From contig DASRIC010000002.1 in the NCBI GenBank assembly GCA_035650215.1, forward strand, positions 1 to 64,000: a DNA stretch of 64,000 nt. Reading direction: 5' to 3'. The DNA comes from JACVRW01 sp035650215. GTDB lineage: Bacteria; Actinomycetota; Thermoleophilia; Solirubrobacterales; Thermoleophilaceae. Shown here piece by piece: positions 46,748 to 57,500 of this stretch. The translations under genes were made by a program, and so were the position numbers. Under the pieces are notes generated by a model. The model made no database searches. It was given only the letters and a program-made list of their open reading frames with translations, and was not told the DNA's origin. Positions within the stretch are counted from its first letter, which is position 1; every line of letters begins with the position of its first letter.

Positions 46748-48119
46748 CCACGAGCGTCTGGGCCATCGTGGTCGGATGGACCAGGCACACGAGCTTGTAG
46801 GTGCCCTTCACCTTCGGCGTGACCGTGTAGCTGCCCTGGGTCCGGCCCAGGTACACCGACGAGAACCCGCGCGGGCCGTTGGCGACGGTCACGCTGTGCG
46901 GCCGGGCGCCGGAGAAGCTCCAGCTCACCGGCACGCCCACCTTGGCCGTGACCTTCCCGGGCCTGAAGAAGTCGTCTCCGACCGTGAGCGCGTTGCCGTC
47001 GAAGGCCGTGAATGCGCCCTGCGGCCTGGCCAGCTGCGGCACCTCGAGGTCGTAGTTCGGGGTGCGGTCGAAGTGCTTCGGCCGGTTGATGTCGACCATG
47101 TCGGTCGGCATCGGGCCGCAGCGCTTGACCGACTCGTCGCGCACCATGAAGCCGAACCAGAAGCCCATCGAGGCCACGTGGAGGTTGTGGTTGTCGTGAA
47201 CCGCCACCCGCCGCAGCACCTCGCCGCCGGTGACCGGCACGCCCTGGCTCGTGGCGAACGTGCCGTTGCCGATCGGGCCGGGCTCGTGAAGGATCGGCCG
47301 GATCGTGTTGTACACGTGGTCCGGCATGCCGTGATAGGCGCGCGCCTTGTAGATCGTGCGCCCGCAGGTGCGGCTCGAGAGCGTCTGGTACTTCGCGCCG
47401 CCGTGCTGATGCGAGGCGGCGACCATGAGCCGGCCCTTGAACCCCTCGGGCACCGTCCAGTCGCTCGCGGAGACGAAGTTCGAGCCTTTCCGGCCGCCTC
47501 CGGGCACGTCGTAGGCCATGCCGTTCGCGCCGTGCGAGCAGTCGGCGATCACGGTGGGCAGCACCGGGGTGCGCTTCTCGGTGGTGTACCGGACCCTGGT
47601 GCGCACGTAGAAGCTCTTCGGGCGCTTGTAGTGGTTCATCACCATGGCCGTGAGACGCCAGTCGGGCGCGGCGCCCGACTCGGTGCGGTTCGTGATCCCG
47701 TACTTGCCGCGGTAGGGGGCCGGCAGCGCCATCGCGGTGCGCCCGAGCGGGTGCTCCTCGCCGCGACCGCCGATGAAGCCGGAGGAGCCCCAGCAGCTTC
47801 CGGGCCCCTGGTTCATCGTGCCGGGGGCGAAGTAGAGGAAATGGTGGACCATCATCTTCGCGATCGGCAGCGGCTCGGCGTCCGGGTCCTTGGAGTCCAC
47901 CAGGGCCATCTCCTGCCAGCCCGTGATGTAGCCCGGCTTGGCCGGCGCCTGGCTCCCGTCGGCGCTCAGCGGGACGTTGTGGGTGTCATGCACGTACGGC
48001 AGCGAGTCGATCTTGGGGGAGTAGAGCGTGAGCAGCCGCTCCTTGGCGCCGGCCACCGGCGCGGTCACTCCCAACACCACGATCGCTGCGGCCATCCCGG
48101 CCACAACCTTGCGCTTCAC
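46740..48119 (-). CDS. Secreted copper protein: PHM/NOD19-like domain plus cupredoxin
   Basis: 459 aa. Signal peptide to about 25 (APVAGA-KER). The N-terminal 350 residues include MMVHHFLYFAPG, TAMVMNHYKRP, AASHQHGGAKYQ and HDNHNLHVASMGFWFGFM, a set of His pairs reminiscent of copper monooxygenase-fold and plant NOD19-like proteins. The last 95 residues are a cupredoxin: GARPHSVTVANG ... YKLVCLVHPTTM, giving the type 1 copper ligands His, Cys, His and Met. It probably binds copper outside the cell; whether it is an enzyme or an electron carrier is unclear. Overlaps the Rho-like gene tail-to-tail by 8 bp. Confidence 0.8.
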   Translation of the reverse strand: MKRKVVAGMAAAIVVLGVTAPVAGAKERLLTLYSPKIDSLPYVHDTHNVPLSADGSQAPAKPGYITGWQEMALVDSKDPDAEPLPIAKMMVHHFLYFAPGTMNQGPGSCWGSSGFIGGRGEEHPLGRTAMALPAPYRGKYGITNRTESGAAPDWRLTAMVMNHYKRPKSFYVRTRVRYTTEKRTPVLPTVIADCSHGANGMAYDVPGGGRKGSNFVSASDWTVPEGFKGRLMVAASHQHGGAKYQTLSSRTCGRTIYKARAYHGMPDHVYNTIRPILHEPGPIGNGTFATSQGVPVTGGEVLRRVAVHDNHNLHVASMGFWFGFMVRDESVKRCGPMPTDMVDINRPKHFDRTPNYDLEVPQLARPQGAFTAFDGNALTVGDDFFRPGKVTAKVGVPVSWSFSGARPHSVTVANGPRGFSSVYLGRTQGSYTVTPKVKGTYKLVCLVHPTTMAQTLVVK

Positions 48120-48160
48120 CCCGACCTCCCGGTTCTTGCAGCGAGCCTGCGAGAAACAGC

Positions 48161-48628
48161 TTAGCGGCGGTAGGCGACCCGGCGCCAGCTCGGTTCGGGC
48201 GAGAGCTCGATGAGCTCGAAGTTGCGGTCCGGCTGGGCGTATCCGAATGAGGTCGTGTCCTCGTCGAACACGATCTCGAGCTCGCCCTCCATCACGCGCT
48301 GGTCGAGCCAGGCGCCGCGGAACACGAGCCGGCGGATCCAGTGGACGAGCGAGCGGTCGGACGGCCCGTTCAGGTCGATCCAGCAGTCGTTGATGTGCTC
48401 ACCGAGGTCGGAGTGCGGCTCGGTCACCTCGCCGTTCACGGCGAGATTCACGAGGTCCTCGCGCTCGTCGTCGCCGAGCGGGGCCTCCACGAAGCTGAGC
48501 TTGGTGGCCGCCTGCTCGACGCGCTCGGTGAAGTCGCGCTCGTTGAACGTGAAGCGCAGCTCACCGTACTCGAGCACATAGTCCGAGCCGGACTCGTAGT
48601 TTCCGCGTCGCGCAGTATCCATACCCAT
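48161..48628 (-). CDS. Hypothetical acidic protein
   Basis: 155 aa from ATG 48628 (ATG 48622 is an alternative). No signal peptide or helix of membrane type. The sequence alternates beta-like stretches (DYVLEYGELRFTFNERDFTE, ELEIVFDEDTTSFGYAQ) with helices, is rich in Glu/Asp/Trp, and ends in EPSWRRVAYRR. It looks like a soluble globular protein with conserved-looking composition, but I do not recognise a family. Same strand and 40 nt upstream of the copper protein gene. Confidence 0.65.
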   Translation of the reverse strand: MGMDTARRGNYESGSDYVLEYGELRFTFNERDFTERVEQAATKLSFVEAPLGDDEREDLVNLAVNGEVTEPHSDLGEHINDCWIDLNGPSDRSLVHWIRRLVFRGAWLDQRVMEGELEIVFDEDTTSFGYAQPDRNFELIELSPEPSWRRVAYRR

Positions 48629-48811
48629 GGGGGCCGCCGGCGGTGCCGGGTCGTCGGGATACTACGGTCGATTCCTTCGCGGGCGAGAGTGCTGCAACGA
48701 GGGTTGCAACAGTTGGGCGCGCCGGCTCGATCGGGGGCTATGTCAGCGGGTGTGGGCGGGGGTAGGATTTGCGCAACCTGACGGTCCCCCATCCCCCAGG
48801 GAGCGCCGTAC

Positions 48812-48994
48812 GTGAGCGACGTTGAAGACTCGCCCCGAAGCTCGCCGCAGTTGGATCGCACGTCGGTCATCAGCCGCAAGGCCAAGGCCGTGATAGCCGG
48901 AGTGACCGCGCTGCTCACGCTCGCGACCGGCGTCCTGACGCTGAAGCTGGTGAGCTCACGAGCCCTCCCGGCGCCGGGATGCGGAGCGGCGTGA
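48812..48994 (+). CDS. Small single-helix membrane protein heading the giant-protein cluster
   Basis: 60 aa, GTG start with GGGAG 10 nt upstream. A polar N-terminus (SDVEDSPRSSPQLDRTS) is followed by one hydrophobic helix (about 28-47, VIAGVTALLTLATGVLTL) and a short tail with one Cys. The 3' end overlaps the 907-aa gene by 16 bp, so it is probably the first gene of the cluster. A TAGGAT hexamer at 48763 could be its -10. It may tether the complex to the membrane; this is a guess from position. Confidence 0.6.
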   Translation: MSDVEDSPRSSPQLDRTSVISRKAKAVIAGVTALLTLATGVLTLKLVSSRALPAPGCGAA

Positions 48995-51702
48995 ACCCGG
49001 TCGAGCTGCTGCGTCACCTCGCGGAACGTCTCTGGGCGCTGGCGCGGGACGCCGCCGACGAGCTCGCCGCGGGCGCCGCCAACTTCCTGCCCGAACCGAA
49101 CGCGCCGGCGCCGCTGCAGGGGCGTCTGCTGACCGCCTTCGCGACGCTGCCCCAGACGAACGCGCTGGCCCGGCTCGCCCGAGACATCCTGGGCGAGCTG
49201 CCTGAGGGCGGCCCGATCCGCCTGCACGGCTGGCGGCGCAGCCCGGAGCCGCCGATCGGGGTCGCCCTGGTGCTCACGGAGGGCGACGACAGAGCGGTGC
49301 TGGCGATCACGCCCAGCGACCCGCCCAAGCTCGACGTGGTGGTCACCGCGGGCGCCGCGATCAGCGTCGAGAGCGGGACCGGGCCCTGGCGAGCCCGTGC
49401 GGCGGTCTCCTCCGACGTCGTGTGGGACGCCGAGCTGTCGCCGAACACGCCGGCCCCCTCGCCGAGCGGGACCGCGACGATCGCCATCCAGCGCGTGGAG
49501 CCGTTCCGGATCGGACCTCCGCAGGGCCCCGGCTTGTCGGCGCGCACCATCAGCTGCGAGCTGCGGGCGAGCCCCGGCTCGGCCACCTCGTTCCGGCTGA
49601 ACGCGGAGGAGTTCAGCGCCGCGCTGCTTCCCGAGCCGATCGCCGCGCTCCTGGGGGCCGGACGGGACCGCGCGACGGCGCCGACGCGGCTCGGCCTGGC
49701 GGCCGACGCCCTGGGCGGGCTCCGTTTCGGTGAGTCGGGCGTCCGGGTGGAGCTGCCCGGGCGGCTGTCGCTTCCCGGCGTGTCCGCGCACGGGTTCGGC
49801 CTCGAGCTCGCCGGGCACGACGCCGGCCTGGCGCTCACGGCGGCGGTGTCCCTGAAGGCGCAGCTGCCGGGCGTCCCGGTGACGGCCCAGATCGAAGGGG
49901 TGGGCATCACGGTGCCGTTCTCGGTCACGAATGCGGCACTCGGCCCACCGAGCGCGATCGAGCCGCCGCTCCCCTCGGGCATCGGCCTCGAGCTCGGCCT
50001 GCCGCCGGTCTCGGGCGGCGGCGACGTGCGCAGGACCGCCACGGGCTACGCGGGCGTCTTCGACGTCGACCTGGGCGTCTTCCGGGTCCAGGCGCTCGGG
50101 GTGTTGGAGCCGCCGGCGGGCGGCCGGCCCACCTCGCTGCTGGCGCTGCTGGCCGCGATGTTCCCCTATCCGGGCATCCAGCTTGGCTTCGGCTTCGCCA
50201 TCGACGCGGTGGGCGGGCTCGTGGGCATCAACCGCCGCGTCGACGTCGAGCGGCTGCGCGCGCTCGTTGGCGACGGCCAGGCTGACCGGATCCTGTTCCC
50301 GGACAACGCGGTGGCCCGCGCTCGAGAGATCACGGACTCACTCGACGCGGTGTTCCCCTCGGCCCGCGGTCGCTTCGTGGTCGGCCCGACGGTCCGCATC
50401 AACTGGGGAGGGCGCATGGTCACCCTCGCCGGAGCCGTGGTGCTCGACCTCCCCGGCCCGCGCCAGGTGGTGTTGCTGGGGCGGCTGCTCGTGGCCGTGC
50501 CCGACCCGGCCGCGCCGCTGATCCGGCTGCAGGCGAGCGTGCTCGGCCGGATCGACCCGACGGTCCCGGAGACGGAGCTCCTGGCCTCGCTCGCCGGCTC
50601 GCGAATCGTGGCCGTGCCGGTCGACGGAGAGATCTACCTGCTCGTCCGCGGCGGTCCGCAGGCGGTGTTCGTGCTCTCGGCCGGCGGCTTCCACCCGCGC
50701 TACACACGCCCGCCCGGCGTGCCTGCCCTACGACGGGTGACAATGGACCTGGGCGGCGGCTTCCTGGGCCTGCGCGCCGAGGCGTACCTGGCGGTGACCT
50801 CGAACGCCATGATGTTCGGCGCCAAGCTCCAGCTCGACGCCACGATCGCCGGCTGCGGCGTCGAGGGACATCTCGGACTCGACGCGCTGTTCGTGTGGGA
50901 GCCGACCTTCTCGTTCTCGGTCCACGTCTACGCGAGCGTCGCCGTGCGGGCGTTCGGCAGGCGGCTGGCGAGCGTGGGGCTGGACTTCACCCTCGAGGGA
51001 CCGGCGCCATGGCATGCCTTCGGCACGGGCAGCATCTCGGTGCTGTTCTGGGACGTCTCGCTCGACTTCGACGTGCGCTGGGGCGACGCGCCGGTCGCGC
51101 GCCTGGAGGAGCGCGACATCTTCCCGCTGCTCGAGCGCGCCCTCGCAAATCCCGAGGCCTGGACCGCGGAGCGGCCGCTCGAGCAGCGCAACGGAGTGCG
51201 GCTGACCGACGCGGCGCGGGCCGATCTCACGAACGGCCGCGCGGTGCAGGCGGACGTGACGCTGCGGATCTCCCAGAACGTGGTCCCGCTGGGCGAGCCC
51301 ATCACGCGCTTCGCCAGGACGCACATCCCGCGGCAGCAGTGGGACATGCTGGGCGACGGCGCCGCGATCACGGACCGCTTCATCCCGGGCGAGTTCTTCG
51401 ACCTGACCGAGGACGAGCAGCTCACGCTGCCGGCGTTCGCGGAGGTCCAGAGCGGCATCACGATCTCGGAGAGGGACGTGGTCTCGGGGCCGGCGCACGT
51501 GGTCGACGACAGCTACGAGACCGGGTACAAGGTGGAGCCGGGCTTCCAGCCGGCCGATCCCGGCATCAGCTTCAACCTGACGATCGGGCGCTTCTCACTC
51601 GAGCTGTTCGCGCACGTCGCGACGCCGTCGGAGCGGCTCGACCGCTGGCGCCTCGCCCAGAAGACGCTGCCGGGCGCCGGGGGACCGGTGCTGATGCGAT
51701 GA
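48979..51702 (+). CDS. Giant protein 1 (907 aa), resembles DUF6603-type
   Basis: No signal peptide or membrane helix. The N-terminal 60 residues are helical; the remainder is strongly beta, with strands spaced by Gly/Pro (GVRVELPGRLSLPGVSAHGF, GVGITVPFSVTNAALGPPS, GFAIDAVGGLVGINRRVDVE, FVVGPTVRINWGGRMVTLAG and FVLSAGGFHPRYTRPPGVPA). From memory these GFGF..GGLVGINR and FVLS.GGFHPR blocks recur in proteins labelled DUF6603; I could not check. The C-terminal 190 residues, after VARLEERDIFPLLERAL, form a separate alpha/beta part. The stop overlaps the next start as ATGA. Confidence 0.75.
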   Translation: MRSGVNPVELLRHLAERLWALARDAADELAAGAANFLPEPNAPAPLQGRLLTAFATLPQTNALARLARDILGELPEGGPIRLHGWRRSPEPPIGVALVLTEGDDRAVLAITPSDPPKLDVVVTAGAAISVESGTGPWRARAAVSSDVVWDAELSPNTPAPSPSGTATIAIQRVEPFRIGPPQGPGLSARTISCELRASPGSATSFRLNAEEFSAALLPEPIAALLGAGRDRATAPTRLGLAADALGGLRFGESGVRVELPGRLSLPGVSAHGFGLELAGHDAGLALTAAVSLKAQLPGVPVTAQIEGVGITVPFSVTNAALGPPSAIEPPLPSGIGLELGLPPVSGGGDVRRTATGYAGVFDVDLGVFRVQALGVLEPPAGGRPTSLLALLAAMFPYPGIQLGFGFAIDAVGGLVGINRRVDVERLRALVGDGQADRILFPDNAVARAREITDSLDAVFPSARGRFVVGPTVRINWGGRMVTLAGAVVLDLPGPRQVVLLGRLLVAVPDPAAPLIRLQASVLGRIDPTVPETELLASLAGSRIVAVPVDGEIYLLVRGGPQAVFVLSAGGFHPRYTRPPGVPALRRVTMDLGGGFLGLRAEAYLAVTSNAMMFGAKLQLDATIAGCGVEGHLGLDALFVWEPTFSFSVHVYASVAVRAFGRRLASVGLDFTLEGPAPWHAFGTGSISVLFWDVSLDFDVRWGDAPVARLEERDIFPLLERALANPEAWTAERPLEQRNGVRLTDAARADLTNGRAVQADVTLRISQNVVPLGEPITRFARTHIPRQQWDMLGDGAAITDRFIPGEFFDLTEDEQLTLPAFAEVQSGITISERDVVSGPAHVVDDSYETGYKVEPGFQPADPGISFNLTIGRFSLELFAHVATPSERLDRWRLAQKTLPGAGGPVLMR

Positions 51703-54533
51703 GCCGCCGCTGGTTCGTCTCCTCGGTCGGAATCGGCGCCGCGAACGAGGCGACCCTGCTCGAGGGTGCGCGCCCGCTGATCAAGCCCGGTGTGCGGGTG
51801 CGACGGACCATCGGCGACGAGCGGACCGGCCGCGACATCAAAGGACCGCCCCTCCAGCTGCTCGGCCCCGGCGACGCGCTCGGGTTCGATCGCGCGCTGG
51901 TGGTGCGCGAGGAGCCGCAGGCGGGCACGCTGAACGGCGTCGAGAGCAACCTCGCGTGCGTGGAGTTCAGCGACGCCGCGCTGCCGTGGCTGTTCTCGCG
52001 TCCCGGGCCGGACGGGAAGCGGCCTCCGTGGATCGTGCTGCTGGTGCTCCGCGACGACGAGGCCGAGCTGGCCGGCGGCGAGCCGCTTCCGGTGGTGCGG
52101 GCGCCGGGGACCGCGCTGCCGAGGCTGGCCGACTCGTGGGCCTGGGCCCATGTGGAGGCGCGCGTGCCGGACAGCGCGCCGAACCCCGAGGCGGACGTCG
52201 TCGCCGACGTGCGCAGCGGCCTGCAGACGGTGATCTCTCGGCTTGTCTGCCCACGGCGACTTAGCGAGAACAGCGGCTGGATCGCCTGCGTGGTGCCGGC
52301 CACGAAGGCCGGAGTGGCGGCGGGATTGGGGAGGAAGGTCGACACGGGGGACCCGTTCGGCCCGCCGTGGACCGCCGGGCAGGCGGAGCCCGTGCGGCTG
52401 CCCGTGTACCACGCATGGCGCTTCCGCACCGGGGCGGCGGGATCGTTCGAGGAGCTTGCCCGCCTTGTCGAGCCGGTCAAGGCCGCCGAGCTCCCCGACT
52501 TCGGCGCGCGCACGGTCGACGTACGGCATCCGTGGCCACACGCCGACCTGCTCGAGGGGGCACCCTCGCCCGTCACGGTGTCCGTCCAGGGGGCGCTGCG
52601 CGTGCCGGCGATCCAGGTACCCGAGGAGAGCTGGAGCCACGCCGCGACCCAGCAGCGGTTCGTGGAGCTCGCGCGTGAACGCCTCGACGCTCCCGCCAAG
52701 CGCTTCGGCACCGTCAGCGCCGAGCCCGACCGCGACGACGAGGCGGTGGCGCCGCCCCTCTACGGCTCCCACTTCACCGGCTTGCAGAGGGTGCCCCAGA
52801 GCGGCTGGCCGGCGGCGCTCAACCTCCAGGTGCGCCACCGCATCGCGGCGGCCATCGGCACGCGCTACGTGCAGCTCGAGCAGGAGTTCCTGATGGCGCG
52901 GGCCTGGGAGCAGCTCGGGGCGATCAACGAGGCCAACCGCCTGCTGGCGGTCGGCGAGCTGTCGAGCGAGGCCGCCGGCCGGGCACAGGCCAAGCACGTC
53001 GAGCCGATGGACCCGACGCAGGTCACGCTGATGGCGCACCCGATCCAGGACCAGGTCGAGATCGAGGGCGTAGGCACCATGGCGCGCGCGCTGGCGGACT
53101 CGAAGGTGCCCGAGGGCGCGGCCTCCGCGCCGTTCCGGCGCCTCGCCCGCCCGGGCGGCGGGCTGGCCCGGCGTGTGGAGAGGATCCGCTCGGAGATGGT
53201 GAGCTCGATGGGCGCCGGGATGCCCGAGACCGTGCCCGTGGTCGCCGAGGGCCTCGCCGGTCGCCAGATCCTGCCCGAGGCGGTGGCGTGGGTCACCGCT
53301 CACCCCGACGAGACCGAGGGGCTGATCGGCGTCGACCGCGCGTCGCTGCCGTCCTCGACCTCGCTGGTCGGGCTGCTCGAGGGCCAGCAGCCGCTGTTCA
53401 GGCAGCGGAGCGAGGCCGCGCTCGCCGAGATGTCGTCGCTCACCGAGGCGGCCACGAGCTCCATGGGCGCGACGGCGGTCACCGCCCCCGCGCCGTCGCC
53501 GCGGCTGCTGCGCAGCCTTCGCCGGCAGGTGAACGCGGAGGCCCTCGTGGAACTGCCGAGCGTCGCGGCGTCCGTGCAGCTCGAAGTCTCGACGCTCGCG
53601 GGCTCCGTGGTGAGCGACCTGCGGCCGCTCTCCCAGCAGCTCACGCGGATGACCGAGCTGATCGCCGCGCCGGATGTCGACGGCCGTGAGGAGTCGGACG
53701 AGCGGCCGCTGCGCCCGATCATGGAGCACCCGCGCTTCGGGATGCCGATCGCCGCCGAGCTCCTGACACGCTGGCCGGAGTGGGCGGTGCCCGGGATCTC
53801 CGGCTTCCCACCCAACAGCGCGACGCTGCTCGAGACGAACTCGCCGTTCGTCGAGGCCGTGATGGTCGGGCTGAACCAGGAGTTCAACCGCGAGCTCCTG
53901 TGGCGCGAGTTCCCGACAGACCAGCGCGGTTCCGCGTTCACCCGCTTCTGGCCGTCCGAGCGGGACGATCCCGACGTCGACGAGATCGCGCGCTGGCGGC
54001 TCGACACCGCCCTGGGCGACCACGACGAGACCGGCGGCCAGGACCTGGTCGTGCTGCTCGTGCGCGCGGACGTGTTGCGGCGCTTCCCCGGGACGACGGT
54101 GCTGGCGGCCAAGTCCGTGAATGGCGTGGTGCCGGACGAGGGCAGCGGCGAGTGGAAGGTGCCGACGTTCGCGCTGGGGGTCGACGAGCAGACGGCGCTG
54201 TTCGCCTTCGACCTCACAGCTGCGGCCGCGCGCGCCGGCAAGTGGCTGTTCGTGCTGCGCGAGCCGATGCGCGGCACCCAGTTCGGGTTCGACACCCGCA
54301 CGAACGTGCCGTTCAAGTCCTGGGCGGACCTGCGCTGGGACGACGTTCCCGTGGCGCGCGGGTTCGTGGTGCCGCGCGTGTTGAACGGGCAGCCCCCGAC
54401 GCCGCCCGAGCGGCCCGCGGTCGATCCGCCGGAGTGGGGGCGCGACGCCGCCGACGTGGCGCGAATCGCATTTCAGCGCCCGTTCCAGCTCGCCATCTCG
54501 GCGCGGCGCCTGCTCGGGGAGCCGCCGCCATGA
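51699..54533 (+). CDS. Giant protein 2 (944 aa), unknown family
   Basis: No signal peptide. The opening resembles a beta-rich structural domain (RRWFVSSVGIGAANEATLLEG); the middle has long helices (about 395-600). A striking C-terminal block reads EAVMVGLNQEFNRELLWREF followed by PTDQRGSAFTRFWP, then DDPDVDEIARW. It also contains GQQPLFRQRSEA, whose PLFRQR is shared with giant protein 3. The density of W, R, D and P in the block suggests a conserved structural role. No catalytic motif found. Coupled by ATGA to both neighbours. Confidence 0.75.
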   Translation: MSRRWFVSSVGIGAANEATLLEGARPLIKPGVRVRRTIGDERTGRDIKGPPLQLLGPGDALGFDRALVVREEPQAGTLNGVESNLACVEFSDAALPWLFSRPGPDGKRPPWIVLLVLRDDEAELAGGEPLPVVRAPGTALPRLADSWAWAHVEARVPDSAPNPEADVVADVRSGLQTVISRLVCPRRLSENSGWIACVVPATKAGVAAGLGRKVDTGDPFGPPWTAGQAEPVRLPVYHAWRFRTGAAGSFEELARLVEPVKAAELPDFGARTVDVRHPWPHADLLEGAPSPVTVSVQGALRVPAIQVPEESWSHAATQQRFVELARERLDAPAKRFGTVSAEPDRDDEAVAPPLYGSHFTGLQRVPQSGWPAALNLQVRHRIAAAIGTRYVQLEQEFLMARAWEQLGAINEANRLLAVGELSSEAAGRAQAKHVEPMDPTQVTLMAHPIQDQVEIEGVGTMARALADSKVPEGAASAPFRRLARPGGGLARRVERIRSEMVSSMGAGMPETVPVVAEGLAGRQILPEAVAWVTAHPDETEGLIGVDRASLPSSTSLVGLLEGQQPLFRQRSEAALAEMSSLTEAATSSMGATAVTAPAPSPRLLRSLRRQVNAEALVELPSVAASVQLEVSTLAGSVVSDLRPLSQQLTRMTELIAAPDVDGREESDERPLRPIMEHPRFGMPIAAELLTRWPEWAVPGISGFPPNSATLLETNSPFVEAVMVGLNQEFNRELLWREFPTDQRGSAFTRFWPSERDDPDVDEIARWRLDTALGDHDETGGQDLVVLLVRADVLRRFPGTTVLAAKSVNGVVPDEGSGEWKVPTFALGVDEQTALFAFDLTAAAARAGKWLFVLREPMRGTQFGFDTRTNVPFKSWADLRWDDVPVARGFVVPRVLNGQPPTPPERPAVDPPEWGRDAADVARIAFQRPFQLAISARRLLGEPPP

Positions 54534-57500
54534 GCGACGTCTTCGCCCAGCGCGGGGTCGTGGACGCGCTGCGGCTCGAGCACGAGACCGCGCTCGCCTC
54601 GGCCGACGACCAGGAGGTGGCCCTGCCCCTGCTCGAGCTGAGCATCAATAACGGCACCTTCGAGGGCCACCACCCCTTCACGAACCAGGAGTGGCTCGAG
54701 ATCAACCGGGAGAACCAGCGCCAGCGGCGCGAGGCGGTGGCCGAGAAGAAGGCCAGGCTCGAGGACGCCGAGCGGGCCCTCGAGGCGACGCTCGGCGAGG
54801 GCAAGCCGCTGTTCCGCCAGCGCAACGCCGAGCCGATCGCGCTGCTGCCCGTCCGCCTCGAGACGCGCTTCGCCGACGCCTCCACGATCCAGGTGCGGGT
54901 CTATCCCGACGACCTGCACATCGACTCCTTCGACCCGCGTCTCACCCGCGCCGAGCTCGAGGCCGGTCGCCGCTACTGGCGCAAGCCGAGCGAAGCGGCC
55001 TGGCAGCGGCTGCTGGGCCGGCTCAGTCCGGCGCGGGCGGCGTGGGTCACGCGCGCTACGCGCCGGGGAGCCCCCGCGCCGCGGCTGCGCAGGCCGGGTC
55101 AGCGGCGCTCGCCGGCGATCTCCACGCTCCCCACGAGGTGGCGCTTCCTCGGCCTGGTCGGCGGCAGCATCGTCGTGGACAAGCGCGGGGAGCCGATCCC
55201 GTCCCCGCTGCCGCTCGGCGTGCTGGAGGTCGACGAGGCCGACCGCAAGCATGCCGCCTGGGTTGTGCACTTCAAGGCCGCCGAACGCGCGGGGATGGCC
55301 ACCACGCTGACGCTGCCGGACGGCGTGGCCCACCTCGATGAGCTGTTCGTGATCGGCGTCCAGCGCAGCACGCCGGCGGCCGCGTCCAAGGCGCTGCGTG
55401 ACACCCTGATGGGACACGCGTTCGGCGCCGGGCTCGGCTTCCTCGCGCCGGGCACCCCGACGAACAACACGCCCCAGAGCCGCTCCGGATGGTCGTCGCG
55501 GCCGCTGCCGCGACCGCCGGGCCCGAGGCGGCCGAAGCTCGAGCGGGGGACCGACGCCGCCAGGCTGGCCGGCGCACTCGGGCTCCCCGATGCCGCCTTC
55601 CTGGCCGAGTGCCCGGGCGCAGGCGGCAAGGCCGAGCAGGCGCTCGCCGGCCTGACGATGCTGACCTGGGGCGCGCTTGGGCACGGCATGATGGACGCGT
55701 CGATCGAGAACGACCTGGTGAGCGGGCAGGGCGGGCTCGCCGACGCGGAGAAGTGGCGGCCGGTGCGCGACCACCTGATCGACTACGTGCGCAGCCGCGG
55801 GCCGCTGCCGACGATCAGGGTGGGCAACCAGCCCTACGGGGTGCTGCCTGCCACCACGCTCGACGAGTGGGAAGCCAAGCTCATCATGGGCCCGACCACG
55901 GTCTTCGTCCCATGGCTGCTGCGCCTGCGCCACCACTGGCGCGCAGCGCTGGCGCCAGGCTGGATTCCGCGCGTGACCGACGGCGAGCCGGCGGATCGCA
56001 CCGCGGTCGCCGTGCTCTCGCGGCTGCCGGTGCCGGTCGACCTGGCGGTCAGGCGCATGCTCCTGCCGAACGGCACGCGCGACAAGCTGAGGTCGAGGGC
56101 GTCGGGCCCCGCGCTGTCGATCGGCGGCGTGGGCCCGGGGTCGAACCTGCGCTGGTCGATGGCCACCGAGCTGACCAGCAACCTGTCGTTCACGGGGAAC
56201 GAGACCCCGCCGGACTACGCGCTCGGGATGCAGCGGCTCGACCCCGAGCCGGGGGGTCTCACCGAGGTGCTGACCGCCAGCCGCGAGCTCTGGACCGACG
56301 CGCTGGCGGTGGTGCGCGGCAAGCTCGAGCTGCGCGAGTACAGGCGCCGCCGGCGCCGCCGGCCGGACACGCTGGCCTCGATAAGCGGCAACCGCGAGTT
56401 CCCCGGGCTGGTGGCGGCGATGCTCCACCCCGACAATTGGTTCGCCTGGAATGTCGACGACGGCGCCGACGACCCACTGCGTGAGGCACTCAGCCTGCCC
56501 GGCGCGGTCGACGACCTGGCGTCCCTGCTCCTTGGCCCCGCGCCCAGCGGCGACGACGAGCTGATCGCGCAAGCGCGAACGACCGCGCGCAAGTGCGCCA
56601 GGAGGGCGCCCGAGGTGATCGAGGCGATCGCCGCTCTGGAGGCCACGCCGCCCGATCGTCTGCTCCCGCTCGCGTTCGAGGTGCTGGACGTGTACTCCCA
56701 CCGCCTCGACGCCTGGATCACCTCGCTCGCCACGCGGCGCCTGCTCGCGATGCGCGACACCGGCGAGTCGACCGCCAGCCGGATCGGCGGCTACGGCTGG
56801 GTGGAGAACCTCCGCCCGAAGGAGAACCTGCCCCAGATCGACGGCTACATCCACGCGCCGTCCCTCCACCACGCGGCCACGGCGGCCGTGCTGCGCTCCG
56901 GCTTCCGCTCCCACGACGGCGACGAGACCCTTGCGGTGAACCTCACCTCGCGCCGAGCCCGGATCGCGCGCTGGCTGCTCGGCGGCGTGCGGCGCGGCCA
57001 GGAGCTGGGCTCGCTGCTCGGGTACCGCTTCGAGCGCGCGCTGCACGAGGCCGGGCAGGACGAGCTGATCGACGACTTCCGCCGGGCCTATCCCGCCCAG
57101 GTCGCCCCCGAGCCGGAGGCCGGGGCCGACCCGGAGGAGTGGCGGCGAAGCAGCGTGGCGATCGCCGCACGCAACATCGTGGACGGGATCGCGCTGGCGC
57201 GGGACCACGTGCGGGCTGCGAGCGTCTTCCCCGCAGCCGCTCCCCAGATCGCCGACGCGGTGGATGCCCTCGATGCCGTGAGCGACCTGCTGCTCGCCGA
57301 GAGCGTGCACCAGCTGGTGGGCGGGAACGCGATGCGGGCCGGGCTGTCCGCCGACAACCTCGGCCGCGGTGAGCAAGTGCCCGACCGCTTCGACGTGCTG
57401 CGCACGCCACACCGCGGCCGTGCCGTCACCCACCGAATCGCCGCGATCCTGCCGCGGGCCGCGTCGGCGGGGGAGGGTTGGAGCCCGGACGCGCTGTCGG

